From Erysipelothrix sp. (GTDB lineage Bacteria > Bacillota_I > Bacilli_A > Erysipelotrichales > Erysipelotrichaceae): a DNA stretch of 46,537 nucleotides. Position 1 is the stretch's first letter, and each line of letters opens with the position of its first letter. A model generated the notes under the pieces. The model searched no databases and had not been told where the DNA came from. It saw only the letters and a program-made list of their open reading frames with translations. Made by a program: the position numbers and the translations under genes. The DNA is taken from NCBI GenBank assembly GCA_018335655.1, contig JAGXRX010000043.1, positions 1-46,537 on the forward strand, in the 5' to 3' direction. This document shows, one piece after another, positions 24,327 through 33,125 of this stretch.

Positions 24327-25177
24327 TTGGATGTATTGAAGCAGGAGGTACAAAGTTTGTATGCGGGTTAGTGGATGAGAATCTTACGATTCATGATCGT
24401 GTATCTATTCCAACTACAAATCCTCAAGAAACATTAACTTTGGTTCTAGATTATTTTAAGGATAAAGAAGTAAGTGCAATAGGTATTGCAAGCTTTGGAC
24501 CGTTAGATTTAAATCTCAATTCAAAAACGTATGGATATTTAACCACGACACCTAAACCTTTTTGGGCATGGACAGACATTGTAGGACCATTAAGAGCACT
24601 TAAACAAGTACCTATAGTGATAGATACTGATGTCAACGCGGCAGCCTTAGCAGAAGCTAAAGTTGGGGCAGCACAAGGTTGTGATCATGTTGTTTACTTT
24701 ACAGTAGGCACAGGACTTGGAGGAGGTGTACTAATTCATAATCAATTAGTTCATGGACTCATGCATCCTGAGTTTGGCCATATTGGAGTAAAGAAACACC
24801 CTCAAGATGATTTTAAAGGAGCATGTATTTATCATGATGATTGCTTAGAGGGAATGGCTTCAGGCTTTGCGATGGAAAAGCGTTGGGGTGTGAAGGGTCA
24901 TACACTCCCATCAGATCATATCGCTTGGGATATTGAAGCTTATTATTTAGCCCAGGCCTGTGTAAATGCTCTTATGATTGTTTCTCCTCAAAAGATTGTT
25001 TTTGGAGGAGGAGTAATGCATCAAGAACATCTACTCCCACGAGTAAGAGAATACTTCAAAACACTCGTTAATGAGTATGTAGTATCAGACATTCTTAAGA
25101 ATCTTGATGAGTATATTGTTAGTGCAGGGTGTGGTGATAATGCAGGACTTCTAGGTGCCTATTTCTTAACACAATAA
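24323..25177 (+). CDS. scrK: ROK-family fructokinase
   Basis: 284-aa sugar kinase. ATP site EAGGTKF, active-site VIDTDVNAAALAEAK with the catalytic Asp, VGTGLGGGVL, and the ROK zinc motif with PEFGHIGVKKHP and CIYHDDCLEGMASG. The zinc-site residues (His, Cys, His, Cys) are present, though the usual Cys-Pro is Cys-Ile. These features place it with ScrK/YdhR fructokinases, which phosphorylate fructose to fructose 6-phosphate. The neighbour manA feeds the same pool. Ribosome-binding site GAAAGGAGAG lies inside manA. Confidence 0.9.
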   Translation: MIGCIEAGGTKFVCGLVDENLTIHDRVSIPTTNPQETLTLVLDYFKDKEVSAIGIASFGPLDLNLNSKTYGYLTTTPKPFWAWTDIVGPLRALKQVPIVIDTDVNAAALAEAKVGAAQGCDHVVYFTVGTGLGGGVLIHNQLVHGLMHPEFGHIGVKKHPQDDFKGACIYHDDCLEGMASGFAMEKRWGVKGHTLPSDHIAWDIEAYYLAQACVNALMIVSPQKIVFGGGVMHQEHLLPRVREYFKTLVNEYVVSDILKNLDEYIVSAGCGDNAGLLGAYFLTQ

Positions 25178-25181
25178 AGAG

Positions 25182-25204
25182 AATCACCTTCGGGTGATTT
25201 TTTT
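25182..25204 (+). terminator. Intrinsic terminator of manA-scrK
   Basis: Stem AATCACC / GGTGATT, loop TTCG, then a T-run. Confidence 0.9.
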
Positions 25205-25245
25205 GTCTTCAGAACACTTTACTTTATTTTTGATAGTGAAGTATG

Positions 25246-25251
25246 TATAAT
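25246..25251 (+). promoter_or_regulatory. -10 box of the AhpD-like gene
   Basis: TATAAT, 24 nt before the preferred start at 25276. It lies inside the longer open frame, which argues against the upstream ATG at 25243. Confidence 0.5.
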
Positions 25252-25275
25252 AAGGTTTCGAAAGTGAGAAACCAG

Positions 25276-25881
25276 ATGAAAGTCTTTAAAAATAAAAAAA
25301 TATATACTTACAAGGAAACTTTTAGAACTGCAGTATGCTTCTTTAATGGATTAAGATTCATTAAAAAAGCAAAAAAAGATAAAGTCATTAACAAAGCATT
25401 TGTAGAGCGTATTATGCTTGGAGTGACAGAAGTCAATGGATGTACGTTATGCTCATATCAACATACTGGAGTAGCCTTAAAAGCTGGATTAAGTCGTGAA
25501 GAAATACGTGCACTTTTAGATGGAGAACTACAGACTGTAAAAGAGCACGAAATCATAGGAGTCTTGTTTGGTAAGCATGTGGCGGATCAACGTGGACTTT
25601 TCGATAAAGAAGCATATGATCGCATGGTAAAAGAATATGGAGAAGAACGCTCTCTTGGAGTACTCGGTGCAGTTCGCATTATCATGTTCACAAATATTAT
25701 TGGAATCATGGGGGGAGTCCTCTATGATACATTAACACTTAAGAATAAAAAACTAGGCCTATTCATTCATGAACTTATAAGACTACCGTTATTGATTATA
25801 ATGATGCCAATAGCATTTATAACATTCCTTGGGCTTCAATTATTAAGCATTGAGCGTTTAAAACTTGGGTATAAGGCATAA
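25276..25881 (+). CDS. AhpD-like carboxymuconolactone decarboxylase-family protein
   Basis: 201 aa. The redox motif CTLCSYQH (Cys-x-x-Cys-x-x-x-His type) at about residues 54-61, inside VTEVNGCTLCSYQHTGVALK, fits the AhpD peroxidase-helper group. A helical centre follows and a hydrophobic C-terminal segment (LPLLIIMMPIAFITFLGLQL) should anchor it to the membrane. It probably takes part in thiol redox defence; the partner is unknown. The ATG at 25276 has a weak GTGAGAA ribosome-binding site; the upstream ATG would place the promoter -10 box inside the gene. Confidence 0.83.
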   Translation: MKVFKNKKIYTYKETFRTAVCFFNGLRFIKKAKKDKVINKAFVERIMLGVTEVNGCTLCSYQHTGVALKAGLSREEIRALLDGELQTVKEHEIIGVLFGKHVADQRGLFDKEAYDRMVKEYGEERSLGVLGAVRIIMFTNIIGIMGGVLYDTLTLKNKKLGLFIHELIRLPLLIIMMPIAFITFLGLQLLSIERLKLGYKA

Positions 25882-25882
25882 G

Positions 25883-25915
25883 AAAGGATAACTCATTGAG
25901 TTATCCCTTTTTTTA
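25883..25915. terminator. Bidirectional terminator
   Basis: Stem GGATAACTC / GAGTTATCC, loop ATT, A-run before and T-run after. It serves the AhpD-like gene and the convergent ZIP gene. Confidence 0.85.
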
Positions 25916-26710
25916 CAATAATAGTAAACTAATAGCCATGACAGCCATTCCACTCACTAAACCATAGATAGAGAGATGATGTTCTCCATACTTCTCAGAA
26001 GCAGGTAGAAGTTCATCAAGAGAAATAAAGACCATAATCCCTGCAACCCCAGCAAAGAGAATGCCAAGAATGACATCATTAAGAAATGGCATTAGGATAA
26101 GATACCCCACAAGTGCTCCAACTGGTTCAGCAAGTCCTGACAAGAAGGAATAAAAGAATGCTTTACGCTTAGATCCAGTTGCATAGTAGATAGGAACAGA
26201 AACTGCAATTCCTTCAGGGATGTTATGTAGCGCAATCGCGATCGCAATTGGAATAGCCAATTTAGGTTCTCTTAAAGCAACGACAAATGTTGCTAATCCT
26301 TCAGGAAAGTTATGGATTGCAATTGCAAGTGCTGTGAATAGTCCCATACGCATTAGGTTACTTTTCTTCATTTCTTCATTATCATTATCTTCAACGACAT
26401 GCAGTTCATGAGGGTTTTCAGCTTTAGGGATGAGTTTATCAATAATTGCTATGAGTAACATACCTCCAAAAAAGGAAAGTACATTAACCCATGATCCTAA
26501 GTTTTCACCCAATTCAGCAATAAGTCCTGCTTCTGCTTTAAAGAAGATTTCAATCATTGAGACATAAATCATAACACCCGCAGAGAAGCCTAAAGCGAGT
26601 GATAAAAACTTTGTGTTTGTGGTCTTCGCAAAGAATGCAATAAGACTTCCTATGCCTGTGCTCAAACCAGCAAAAAGCGTAATCAAAAAGGCAAATAATA
26701 CATTATTCAT
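25913..26710 (-). CDS. ZIP-family metal transporter (ZupT-like)
   Basis: 265 aa with eight predicted membrane helices. The metal-path motifs are clear: [14 protein letters not shown] in helix 4 and [18 protein letters not shown] in helix 5, plus [10 protein letters not shown]-like [13 protein letters not shown] after it. An acidic loop ([14 protein letters not shown]) lies between helices 3 and 4. It imports zinc or other divalent metals. AAAGGA precedes the ATG. It starts 22 nt downstream of a large membrane protein and is likely read from that gene's promoter. Confidence 0.94.
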   Translation of the reverse strand: MNNVLFAFLITLFAGLSTGIGSLIAFFAKTTNTKFLSLALGFSAGVMIYVSMIEIFFKAEAGLIAELGENLGSWVNVLSFFGGMLLIAIIDKLIPKAENPHELHVVEDNDNEEMKKSNLMRMGLFTALAIAIHNFPEGLATFVVALREPKLAIPIAIAIALHNIPEGIAVSVPIYYATGSKRKAFFYSFLSGLAEPVGALVGYLILMPFLNDVILGILFAGVAGIMVFISLDELLPASEKYGEHHLSIYGLVSGMAVMAISLLLL

Positions 26711-26732
26711 AAATATTCCTTTCTATATTTTT

Positions 26733-27998
26733 TTATTCAATTTCAACATTCATACGTCCAACGACATAAGAATGAGGGATAGTATATTGCTCTTCACAAA
26801 ATTCATGTACCAGATTTGGAGTAAGAACGCCTTTAAATGGCAATGTATTCCATAACGATGTTTTTAGTATAAAGCGAAGGAAACTAACTCCAGATAAGAT
26901 AAATGGATTAGCACTCATAAATGGTTCAAAGTTAATTGCTTTAAGTTCACATTCTTGGGATAACATACGTTTTGACATTAAGAATCGTTTACGATTCTTA
27001 ATCTTTCTAATATCATAGGGTGATGAAAATGTTGTGAGTTTGCTTATTTGCTCTTCAATTCGTTTAGCATGGTCATCAGAAATTAACAATGTGAATCGTG
27101 TTACTTTATGTTTGTATTTAAAACCAAATCGATGTGTAAAATGTTCTTCATCTGCTGTTAACAATACACCTTGTCTTTGCCATGGGAATCTTGCGTTAAG
27201 TTTGGGCATTACAAGGACATGGTATATTTTTCCTCTAAAACCAATGTAGACATAAGAATGTCGAATTTGTTCTTTTTCATTAGTGACGAAGTAAATATGA
27301 AGCCTTTGAACTAAAACCGATGAATTCGCAAAGTTAGAGATAGTTCTTTGATCAGACAACAACCACTCATTAATAGTATGGATTATAAATGAAGGAAACA
27401 ACCTTGAAAAAAACAAAGGCAAATGAAGTCTTGTAGTATGAATATTTTGATGATCCTTAATCATTTTTTTTATGACAAGGTGTCTGTATGTTTGTACTAT
27501 ACTTGAACCTAACATGAATAATAACACAAACCAAGATTGCAGTAAATTACTTTGATAAGGATTAAAGAGTAAAACCAATCCAAATGGCGTAGCAATAAGT
27601 GTATCAATAAGAAGCATTCTCATGATTTTGAATTGATTTTTATTTAGCCAAACATATCCAATTAATCTTAATAGTAGTTGAATGACAATCCAAGCACCAA
27701 TAAGCTGATCAAGCGTCATCCAAGTATCAATATTCCATACAAGCCACGCAAATAATAAAGAAAGAAATCCTCCAGCCTTGATAAGACGCTGATGAAACAA
27801 AGGCGTAGACATGTAGATAACTAAAATAAAGCGTGTAAATGCCCAAAAGAAAAAAGAGATACTTAAGAGAACACGAAATATCCAAGTTTCTTGAAGGAAC
27901 ACAACATGAAGTAGCGCAGCACTAGTCCAAGAAACAATCGAAATCAAACTGATCAAAGGATAGTATTTAATGGATAATGCTGAAAGTGATTTTTTCAT
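26733..27998 (-). CDS. Membrane protein with putative papain-fold-like C-terminal domain
   Basis: 421 aa, not firmly recognised. The N-terminal half (to about residue 190) holds six or so hydrophobic segments in an arrangement resembling DUF308/HdeD-type proteins. The soluble C-terminal half contains HSYVYIGFRGKIYHV, much like the histidine strand of permuted NlpC/P60-papain-fold proteins, and near the end VHEFCEEQY, a possible cysteine site. This hydrolase reading is inference. The ATG at 27998 is preferred: the longer frame starts with GTG just before the -10 box. It is followed by zupT. Confidence 0.6.
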   Translation of the reverse strand: MKKSLSALSIKYYPLISLISIVSWTSAALLHVVFLQETWIFRVLLSISFFFWAFTRFILVIYMSTPLFHQRLIKAGGFLSLLFAWLVWNIDTWMTLDQLIGAWIVIQLLLRLIGYVWLNKNQFKIMRMLLIDTLIATPFGLVLLFNPYQSNLLQSWFVLLFMLGSSIVQTYRHLVIKKMIKDHQNIHTTRLHLPLFFSRLFPSFIIHTINEWLLSDQRTISNFANSSVLVQRLHIYFVTNEKEQIRHSYVYIGFRGKIYHVLVMPKLNARFPWQRQGVLLTADEEHFTHRFGFKYKHKVTRFTLLISDDHAKRIEEQISKLTTFSSPYDIRKIKNRKRFLMSKRMLSQECELKAINFEPFMSANPFILSGVSFLRFILKTSLWNTLPFKGVLTPNLVHEFCEEQYTIPHSYVVGRMNVEIE

Positions 27999-28004
27999 AG
28001 TCCT

Positions 28005-28032
28005 ATTATACACTACCTCTCACACGATTCAA
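28005..28032 (-). promoter_or_regulatory. Promoter of the membrane protein-ZIP unit, predicted leaderless
   Basis: On the minus strand: -35 TTGAAT, 16-nt spacer, -10 TATAAT, AGGACT, ATG. The gap from -10 to ATG is 6 nt. Confidence 0.65.
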
Positions 28033-28040
28033 TGACAACA

Positions 28041-28060
28041 TTAGTTGCGAAAGCAACTAA
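28041..28060. promoter_or_regulatory. Perfect inverted repeat between divergent promoters (candidate operator)
   Basis: TTAGTTGC, GAAA, GCAACTAA: eight-pair perfect dyad lying over the -35 box (TTGCGA) of the rightward HAD-pepF promoter and just behind the -35 box of the leftward promoter. No T-run follows in either direction, so it is not a terminator. The symmetry is like that of MarR-type regulator sites. Confidence 0.55.
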
Positions 28061-28073
28061 AAAAAGATACAAT
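28045..28073 (+). promoter_or_regulatory. Promoter of HAD-pepF
   Basis: -35 TTGCGA, 17-nt spacer, -10 TACAAT; start codon 21 nt further. Confidence 0.6.
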
Positions 28074-28093
28074 ACTGAACAAGTGAGGTTATT

Positions 28094-28816
28094 ATGAAAG
28101 CAATTCTATTTGATTTAGATGGGACATTACTACCAATCAATATGGATGATTTTGAATCATTGTATTTTAAAGGGTTATCTTCTAATTTTATGGACTGGAT
28201 GCATCCTAAAGAGTTAATTGAAATGGTTTGGAAAGCAACAGTCGCAATGGTTATGAGTCAAGATGATCGTACTAACGAAGAAGTATTCTTTGAAGCATTT
28301 ACTCCTCTTATTGGAGAAGATCGACTTGAAGAAGCTAAAAAAAGATTTGAGAATTTCTATCTTGGAAGTTTCAGTGATTTAAAGAAAGCATTATACCCAA
28401 CGCCATCATGGAAACCAATCTTGAAGGAGTTAAGGGGTAAAGGATATAAACTTGTTTGTGCTACTAATCCAATATTTCCAAGAATTGCTACCCAACAACG
28501 ATTATCATGGATTGGTTTAGATTTTGAGGATTTTGAATTAGTTACAACGTTTGAATCATCAAAAGCATGTAAGCCACAATTGAAATACTACCAAGATATC
28601 TTTGGATTTATAGGAGTACATCCTCATGAAGCCATCATGGTAGGTAATGATACCTTTGAAGATACTGTGGTATCTCATCTAGGAACACAAACCTTCCTTG
28701 TGACTAACTATATAAAAGAATCTTCGAAAGGATCTATCCCCACAACATATCGTGGAGATCGTGATGAATGTATTGAATTCCTAAAACAACTACCAACTAC
28801 AGGAGAACAACAATGA
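28094..28816 (+). CDS. HAD-superfamily hydrolase
   Basis: 240 aa. Motif I ILFDLDGTLLP, motif II threonine in VCATNP, motif III lysine in SSKACKPQ, motif IV VGNDTFEDTV; the cap lies between motifs I and II (about residues 15-90), so it is a class I HAD phosphatase of the phosphoglycolate-phosphatase-like kind. The substrate is unknown. GTGAGG precedes the ATG. The stop overlaps the start of pepF (ATGA), so the two are co-translated. Confidence 0.88.
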   Translation: MKAILFDLDGTLLPINMDDFESLYFKGLSSNFMDWMHPKELIEMVWKATVAMVMSQDDRTNEEVFFEAFTPLIGEDRLEEAKKRFENFYLGSFSDLKKALYPTPSWKPILKELRGKGYKLVCATNPIFPRIATQQRLSWIGLDFEDFELVTTFESSKACKPQLKYYQDIFGFIGVHPHEAIMVGNDTFEDTVVSHLGTQTFLVTNYIKESSKGSIPTTYRGDRDECIEFLKQLPTTGEQQ

Positions 28817-30579
28817 ATACATGGGACTTAACAGATTTGTATCCAAGTTTAGATGATGCTTCTTTTCATCAAGATATTGCATCTCTAGACAAAGCTATTA
28901 ATGAGTTTGAAGCATGGTCTACAAGTTTAACTAATCTTTCAGCTCAAGAAGTACTAGAGTCATACATTGATCAAAGCACGTATATTAGTTCAACCATGAC
29001 ACGCCTTGGTGCATTTGCATCACTTACATCAGCTACCGATGCATCAAATACTCAAGCTCTTAATGCATTGAATCAAATTCAAATTATGGGAACTAAGACA
29101 GTAAATGGTTCAGTTGCACTCATTCATTATCTTAAAACTCTTGATGATTTAGATTCAGTGATTAATAGTTCAACACTGTTAAGTGAGCATCGCTTTGTCT
29201 TAGAAACACTTAAGAAACAAGCAAATCATGTTTTATCCGCAAAAGAAGAATTAATTATTTCAAAAATGAGCATGAATGGTTCAACAGCTTGGACAAATCT
29301 TCAAAATAAGATTACTTCGACCCTAAATGTTGATGTAGAACTCCCTGATGGAGTGAAGAGTATGCCACTACCAGCAGTTAGAAACCTTGCGTATAGTGAG
29401 AGTCACGATGTAAGAAAAGCTGGATATGAAGCTGAAATGAAAGTCTACTCACGCATTGAAGATAGCTCTGCAGCTGCATTAAATGGTATTAAAGGTGAAG
29501 TATTAACCCTTAATGAACTCAAAGGCTATGAAGGAGTGTTATCTGAAACACTCATTAAGTCACGCATGAGTGAGGAAACACTTAATGCAATGCTTGATGC
29601 GATTAAAGAATACTTACCAGTTTTCAGAGATTATTTAAGACACAAAGCAAAACTTTTAGGTCATACTAATGGATTACCATTTTATGATATGTTTGCCCCA
29701 ATCAATAAAAACACATTACAGTATACTTATGAACAAGCAAGTGACTTTGTGGTGAAACAATTCGCAACATTCTCACCAGAGCTTGCAGACTTTACAACCC
29801 ATGCAATTCAACAACGTTGGATTGATGTGGAACCACGAAGTGGGAAACGTGGAGGAGCGTTTTGCTCTAACTTACATCCAATTAAGCAAAGTCGAGTTAT
29901 GCTCAATTTTGATGGATCATTCTCAAACTTAACTACATTGGCACATGAACTAGGACACGCCTATCATGGACATTGTTTAAAAGATGAAACCATTCTTAAC
30001 TCACGCTATCCTATGCCAATAGCAGAAACAGCATCAATCTTCTGTGAGACAATAGTTGTTAATGCAGCATTAAAAGAAGCTGATCAAGAAAATGCAATTG
30101 CAATTCTTGAGGCTAGTATTTCCGATGCAACTCAAGTTATAGTGGATATCTATTCACGTTACTTATTTGAGACGTCTTTATTTAAGGCAAGAGAAAACAA
30201 AGTCCTTGATTCTAAAGAGCTACAAGGGTTGATGCTTGAAGCACAAAAAGCAGCATATGGGGATGGACTTGATCATCAAGTGCTACATCCATATATGTGG
30301 CTCAATAAACCTCACTACTATTCAGCAGGATTAAACTTCTATAATTTCCCTTATGCCTTCGGTTTGTTGTTCTCAAAAGGATTATATGCACAATATCTTA
30401 AAGAGGGAGAATCCTTTGTAAGTAAGTATAATGCTCTACTTCAAGCAACAGGAAAACATAACATTAAAGATGTCGCTGCAATGGCCAATGTTGATAGTGA
30501 TGATAGTGAATTCTATAAAGCTTCATTACAACTTGTTGCAGATGATATTCACCAATTCATTCAATTAACTTCAAAGTAA
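28813..30579 (+). CDS. pepF: Oligoendopeptidase F (M3 family)
   Basis: 588-aa cytosolic zinc metallopeptidase of the PepF branch. The HExxH site is in LAHELGHAYHGHC (about residues 375-387), with the third zinc ligand Glu in IAETASIFCETI. The N-terminal WDLTDLYPSLDD is typical of the PepF group. It degrades peptides of roughly 7-20 residues. CAGGAGAACAACA gives a good ribosome-binding site. It ends an operon with a HAD phosphatase. Confidence 0.95.
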   Translation: MNTWDLTDLYPSLDDASFHQDIASLDKAINEFEAWSTSLTNLSAQEVLESYIDQSTYISSTMTRLGAFASLTSATDASNTQALNALNQIQIMGTKTVNGSVALIHYLKTLDDLDSVINSSTLLSEHRFVLETLKKQANHVLSAKEELIISKMSMNGSTAWTNLQNKITSTLNVDVELPDGVKSMPLPAVRNLAYSESHDVRKAGYEAEMKVYSRIEDSSAAALNGIKGEVLTLNELKGYEGVLSETLIKSRMSEETLNAMLDAIKEYLPVFRDYLRHKAKLLGHTNGLPFYDMFAPINKNTLQYTYEQASDFVVKQFATFSPELADFTTHAIQQRWIDVEPRSGKRGGAFCSNLHPIKQSRVMLNFDGSFSNLTTLAHELGHAYHGHCLKDETILNSRYPMPIAETASIFCETIVVNAALKEADQENAIAILEASISDATQVIVDIYSRYLFETSLFKARENKVLDSKELQGLMLEAQKAAYGDGLDHQVLHPYMWLNKPHYYSAGLNFYNFPYAFGLLFSKGLYAQYLKEGESFVSKYNALLQATGKHNIKDVAAMANVDSDDSEFYKASLQLVADDIHQFIQLTSK

Positions 30580-30602
30580 ACCTCGCAAGAGGTTTTTCTT
30601 TT
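30578..30602 (+). terminator. Intrinsic terminator of pepF
   Basis: Stem AAACCTC / GAGGTTT, loop GCAA, then TTCTTTT. Confidence 0.8.
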
Positions 30603-30617
30603 GTGTTTGAAGTTATG

Positions 30618-30626
30618 TGATATAAT
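30618..30626 (+). promoter_or_regulatory. Extended -10 of the BusR-like gene, predicted leaderless
   Basis: TGATATAAT (extended -10), GTGAACA, ATG. The gap is 7 nt and there is no ribosome-binding site. Confidence 0.65.
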
Positions 30627-30633
30627 GTGAACA

Positions 30634-31278
30634 ATGAAACAACGTTCAACCTTATCAAATTATGAGAAGATTGCTTTTGATATCGCGTCACGAATTGTAA
30701 GTGGTGACCTTTCTGTTGGAAGCAAGATTTCAGGAAGAACAAAAATTTCAAGTGAATACAATGTATCATCAGAAACGATTCGAAAAGCTCTTAAGTTATT
30801 AGAATCCTCATTCGTGGTTCATATTCATCCTCATTCAGGAGTTATTATCGAAGATAGTCATCATGCAATGAATTACATTAATCAGCGCAAAGCATTCTTA
30901 AGTGTTGAATCACTCAAGGATGAGTTACATGACTTATTGAAAGTAAAGAAAGAATTGGATGTAAAGATTGAAGCAAAAATGGGAGAAATTATGTCAGCGA
31001 TGGATCGCTTCAGTTTCTCAGATCCGCTACATAAAAGTGAATTTGAAGTATTAGCGAATCATGATTTTGCATACACTACTATTAAGTCATTAGCATTATA
31101 CCAAAAGACACAGGCTACAATAATTGCAATTAAAAGAGAACAGGAACTCATTACATCTCCTGGACCTGATGCAATATTAAACCCACAAGACAAAGTGTTA
31201 GTCATCATCCCCAAAGAGAGAATGATGGATTTGAGTGAATTCCTAGCTACTTCACTTCGTGTCAATGAGGAGAAATAA
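30634..31278 (+). CDS. BusR-like regulator: GntR winged helix plus RCK_C domain
   Basis: 214 aa. GntR-type winged helix (about residues 8-72; ISSEYNVSSETIRKALKLLE is the recognition part), a coiled-coil linker (about 85-125) and a C-terminal RCK_C/TrkA_C domain (about 128-210; DAILNPQDKVLVIIP). This is the architecture of BusR, which binds cyclic-di-AMP through RCK_C and represses osmolyte uptake genes in lactococci and streptococci. Ligand and targets here are inferred; no betaine transporter is in the window. The start is leaderless by sequence. A papain-fold hydrolase follows after one base. Confidence 0.82.
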   Translation: MKQRSTLSNYEKIAFDIASRIVSGDLSVGSKISGRTKISSEYNVSSETIRKALKLLESSFVVHIHPHSGVIIEDSHHAMNYINQRKAFLSVESLKDELHDLLKVKKELDVKIEAKMGEIMSAMDRFSFSDPLHKSEFEVLANHDFAYTTIKSLALYQKTQATIIAIKREQELITSPGPDAILNPQDKVLVIIPKERMMDLSEFLATSLRVNEEK

Positions 31279-31279
31279 T

Positions 31280-31822
31280 ATGAAAGTATATATTATGATT
31301 TCAAAAACAGGTACATGGTTATCACGAATTCTAGGGTTTCTTTCAGGATTTAAATACATGCATTCTAGCATTAGTTTTGATCCAACCCTTAACGAAATGT
31401 ATTCTTTTGGAAGAATTAAACCACATAATCCAATCCATGGGGGATTTGTAAAAGAAAGTCTATACGAAGGGGTGTACACTTTTTCACCAAAGAATGAATG
31501 TATGGTTTATTCCACGATTATTAGTGAAGAGCAAGCTGAACAATTGAAGAGTGAAATTAAACGCTTTGAAATGTCACCTCGAGCATTTCATTATAATTTC
31601 TTAGGCCTTTTCTTTATCCCATTTCGAATTAAGGTACAAAGAAAACATCATTATTTCTGCTCCCAGTTTATTACTGAATTGTTTATTCGAATTGCAATTT
31701 TGGATCAAAACGTGAAACCATATCGCACTAGTCCTAAAGATTTGGTTCATTTACTTAATTTGGATTTAGAGTATGAAGGATTGATAAAAGACTATCCTCT
31801 AAGACCACTTAAGGCGAAGTAA
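31280..31822 (+). CDS. Permuted papain-fold (NlpC/P60-like) hydrolase
   Basis: 180 aa. A histidine motif YMHSSISFD (about residues 27-35) precedes a cysteine motif HYFCSQFITELF (about 122-133), the reversed order seen in permuted papain-fold proteins such as YiiX. No signal peptide or membrane helix is clear, so a cytosolic or loosely bound enzyme is likely. Related proteins are widespread in low-GC Gram-positives but uncharacterised. GAGGAGAAATAAT inside the end of the upstream gene is the ribosome-binding site, so it is co-translated with the BusR-like regulator. Confidence 0.7.
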   Translation: MKVYIMISKTGTWLSRILGFLSGFKYMHSSISFDPTLNEMYSFGRIKPHNPIHGGFVKESLYEGVYTFSPKNECMVYSTIISEEQAEQLKSEIKRFEMSPRAFHYNFLGLFFIPFRIKVQRKHHYFCSQFITELFIRIAILDQNVKPYRTSPKDLVHLLNLDLEYEGLIKDYPLRPLKAK

Positions 31823-31887
31823 ATTTACATAGGTTTAACATATTTAGGCATAAAATGAGATACACTAAACAAAAGGAGAAGATGTGT

Positions 31888-33120
31888 ATGAAATTTAATA
31901 AATCAGAACTGAGTTGGATACTGTATGATGTTGCGAACTCAGCGTTTATTCTAATCGTTACTGCAACGATTCCGGTATATTTTCGTGCATTAGCAGAATC
32001 TGCAGGGGTAGAGACTTCTAGTGTGACAGCATTGTTTTCCACAGCAACTACAGTTGCGGTATTAACACTTGCAGTATTGTCACCAGTTTTAGGTGCAATT
32101 GCTGATTATCATGGAATGAAGAAGAAACTCTTTGTAGGCTTCTTATTGATGGGTCTTTCAGGAGCAGCTTCACTCGCGGTTGTTACACAATGGCAAGCAT
32201 TCTTAGTGTTATTTATCATTGCACGTATTGGATACAGTGCATGTAATGTCTTCTATGATTCTATGCTTATTGACGTCTCAACGGATGAGAAAATAGATAG
32301 CTTATCATCACATGGTTATGCCTGGGGATATATTGGGTCAACCATACCATTTATAGTTGGGATTGCGCTTATCTTAACAACTCCATTTGGCTTAAGTGCA
32401 GGACAAGCAACACAAATTTCATTTATTATCACAGCTTTATGGTGGGGACTATTTACAATTCCACTCCTTAAAAATGTTAAGCAAACCTATAGCTTACCTA
32501 AGCAACCTAAAGTTATCTCATCATCATTTAAAAGAGTGGGAATTACCTTTAAGAAGATTACAGAAAATAAACCTCTATTCTACTTTATCATAGGGTACTT
32601 CTTATACATTAATGGTGTTTACACAATTATGTCTCAAGCAACTAACTTTGGTGGAGAAGTTGGAATTGATCAAACTCAAATGATTATTGCTTTATTAGTC
32701 ACTCAGTTTGTTGCCTTCCCATTCGCAATCTTAGCAGGAAAACTTGCTACAAAGTATGGGGCATTAAAACTTATTAAATTCTACATGCTTGTATATACAC
32801 TCGTTACAATTCTTGGATATAACTTAAGTACAGCTTTAGAATTCTGGGCCTTAGCAATCGTTGTAGGGATGGCTCAAGGTGGTATTCAAGCTTTATCTCG
32901 CTCTTACTTTGGCAAACTTATTCCTAAAGAAGAATCCAATGAATACTTCGGTTTCTTCGATATATTTGGAAAATTCTCTGATGGTATTGGTCCTTTATTC
33001 TTAACAGCAGCAGTTCTACTAACAGGTAGTGCAAGACTTGGAATCTTAGGCTTGATTATATTCTTTGTGTTAGGCTTTATTTTCATTAATAAAGTTGATA
33101 AACTTACTACAACTAAGTAA
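31888..33120 (+). CDS. MFS transporter, UMF1/Atg22-like
   Basis: 410 aa with about twelve membrane helices. The start ELSWILYDVANSAFILIV is the signature of the UMF1 group related to yeast Atg22 (amino acid efflux from the vacuole). A long AIADYHGMKKK loop follows helix 2. The substrate in bacteria is unknown. The ATG at 31888 is chosen because AAGGAG lies 9 nt upstream; two earlier in-frame ATGs are too close to or before that site. A 12-bp hairpin follows the stop. Confidence 0.88.
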   Translation: MKFNKSELSWILYDVANSAFILIVTATIPVYFRALAESAGVETSSVTALFSTATTVAVLTLAVLSPVLGAIADYHGMKKKLFVGFLLMGLSGAASLAVVTQWQAFLVLFIIARIGYSACNVFYDSMLIDVSTDEKIDSLSSHGYAWGYIGSTIPFIVGIALILTTPFGLSAGQATQISFIITALWWGLFTIPLLKNVKQTYSLPKQPKVISSSFKRVGITFKKITENKPLFYFIIGYFLYINGVYTIMSQATNFGGEVGIDQTQMIIALLVTQFVAFPFAILAGKLATKYGALKLIKFYMLVYTLVTILGYNLSTALEFWALAIVVGMAQGGIQALSRSYFGKLIPKEESNEYFGFFDIFGKFSDGIGPLFLTAAVLLTGSARLGILGLIIFFVLGFIFINKVDKLTTTK

Positions 33121-33125
33121 CAAAT

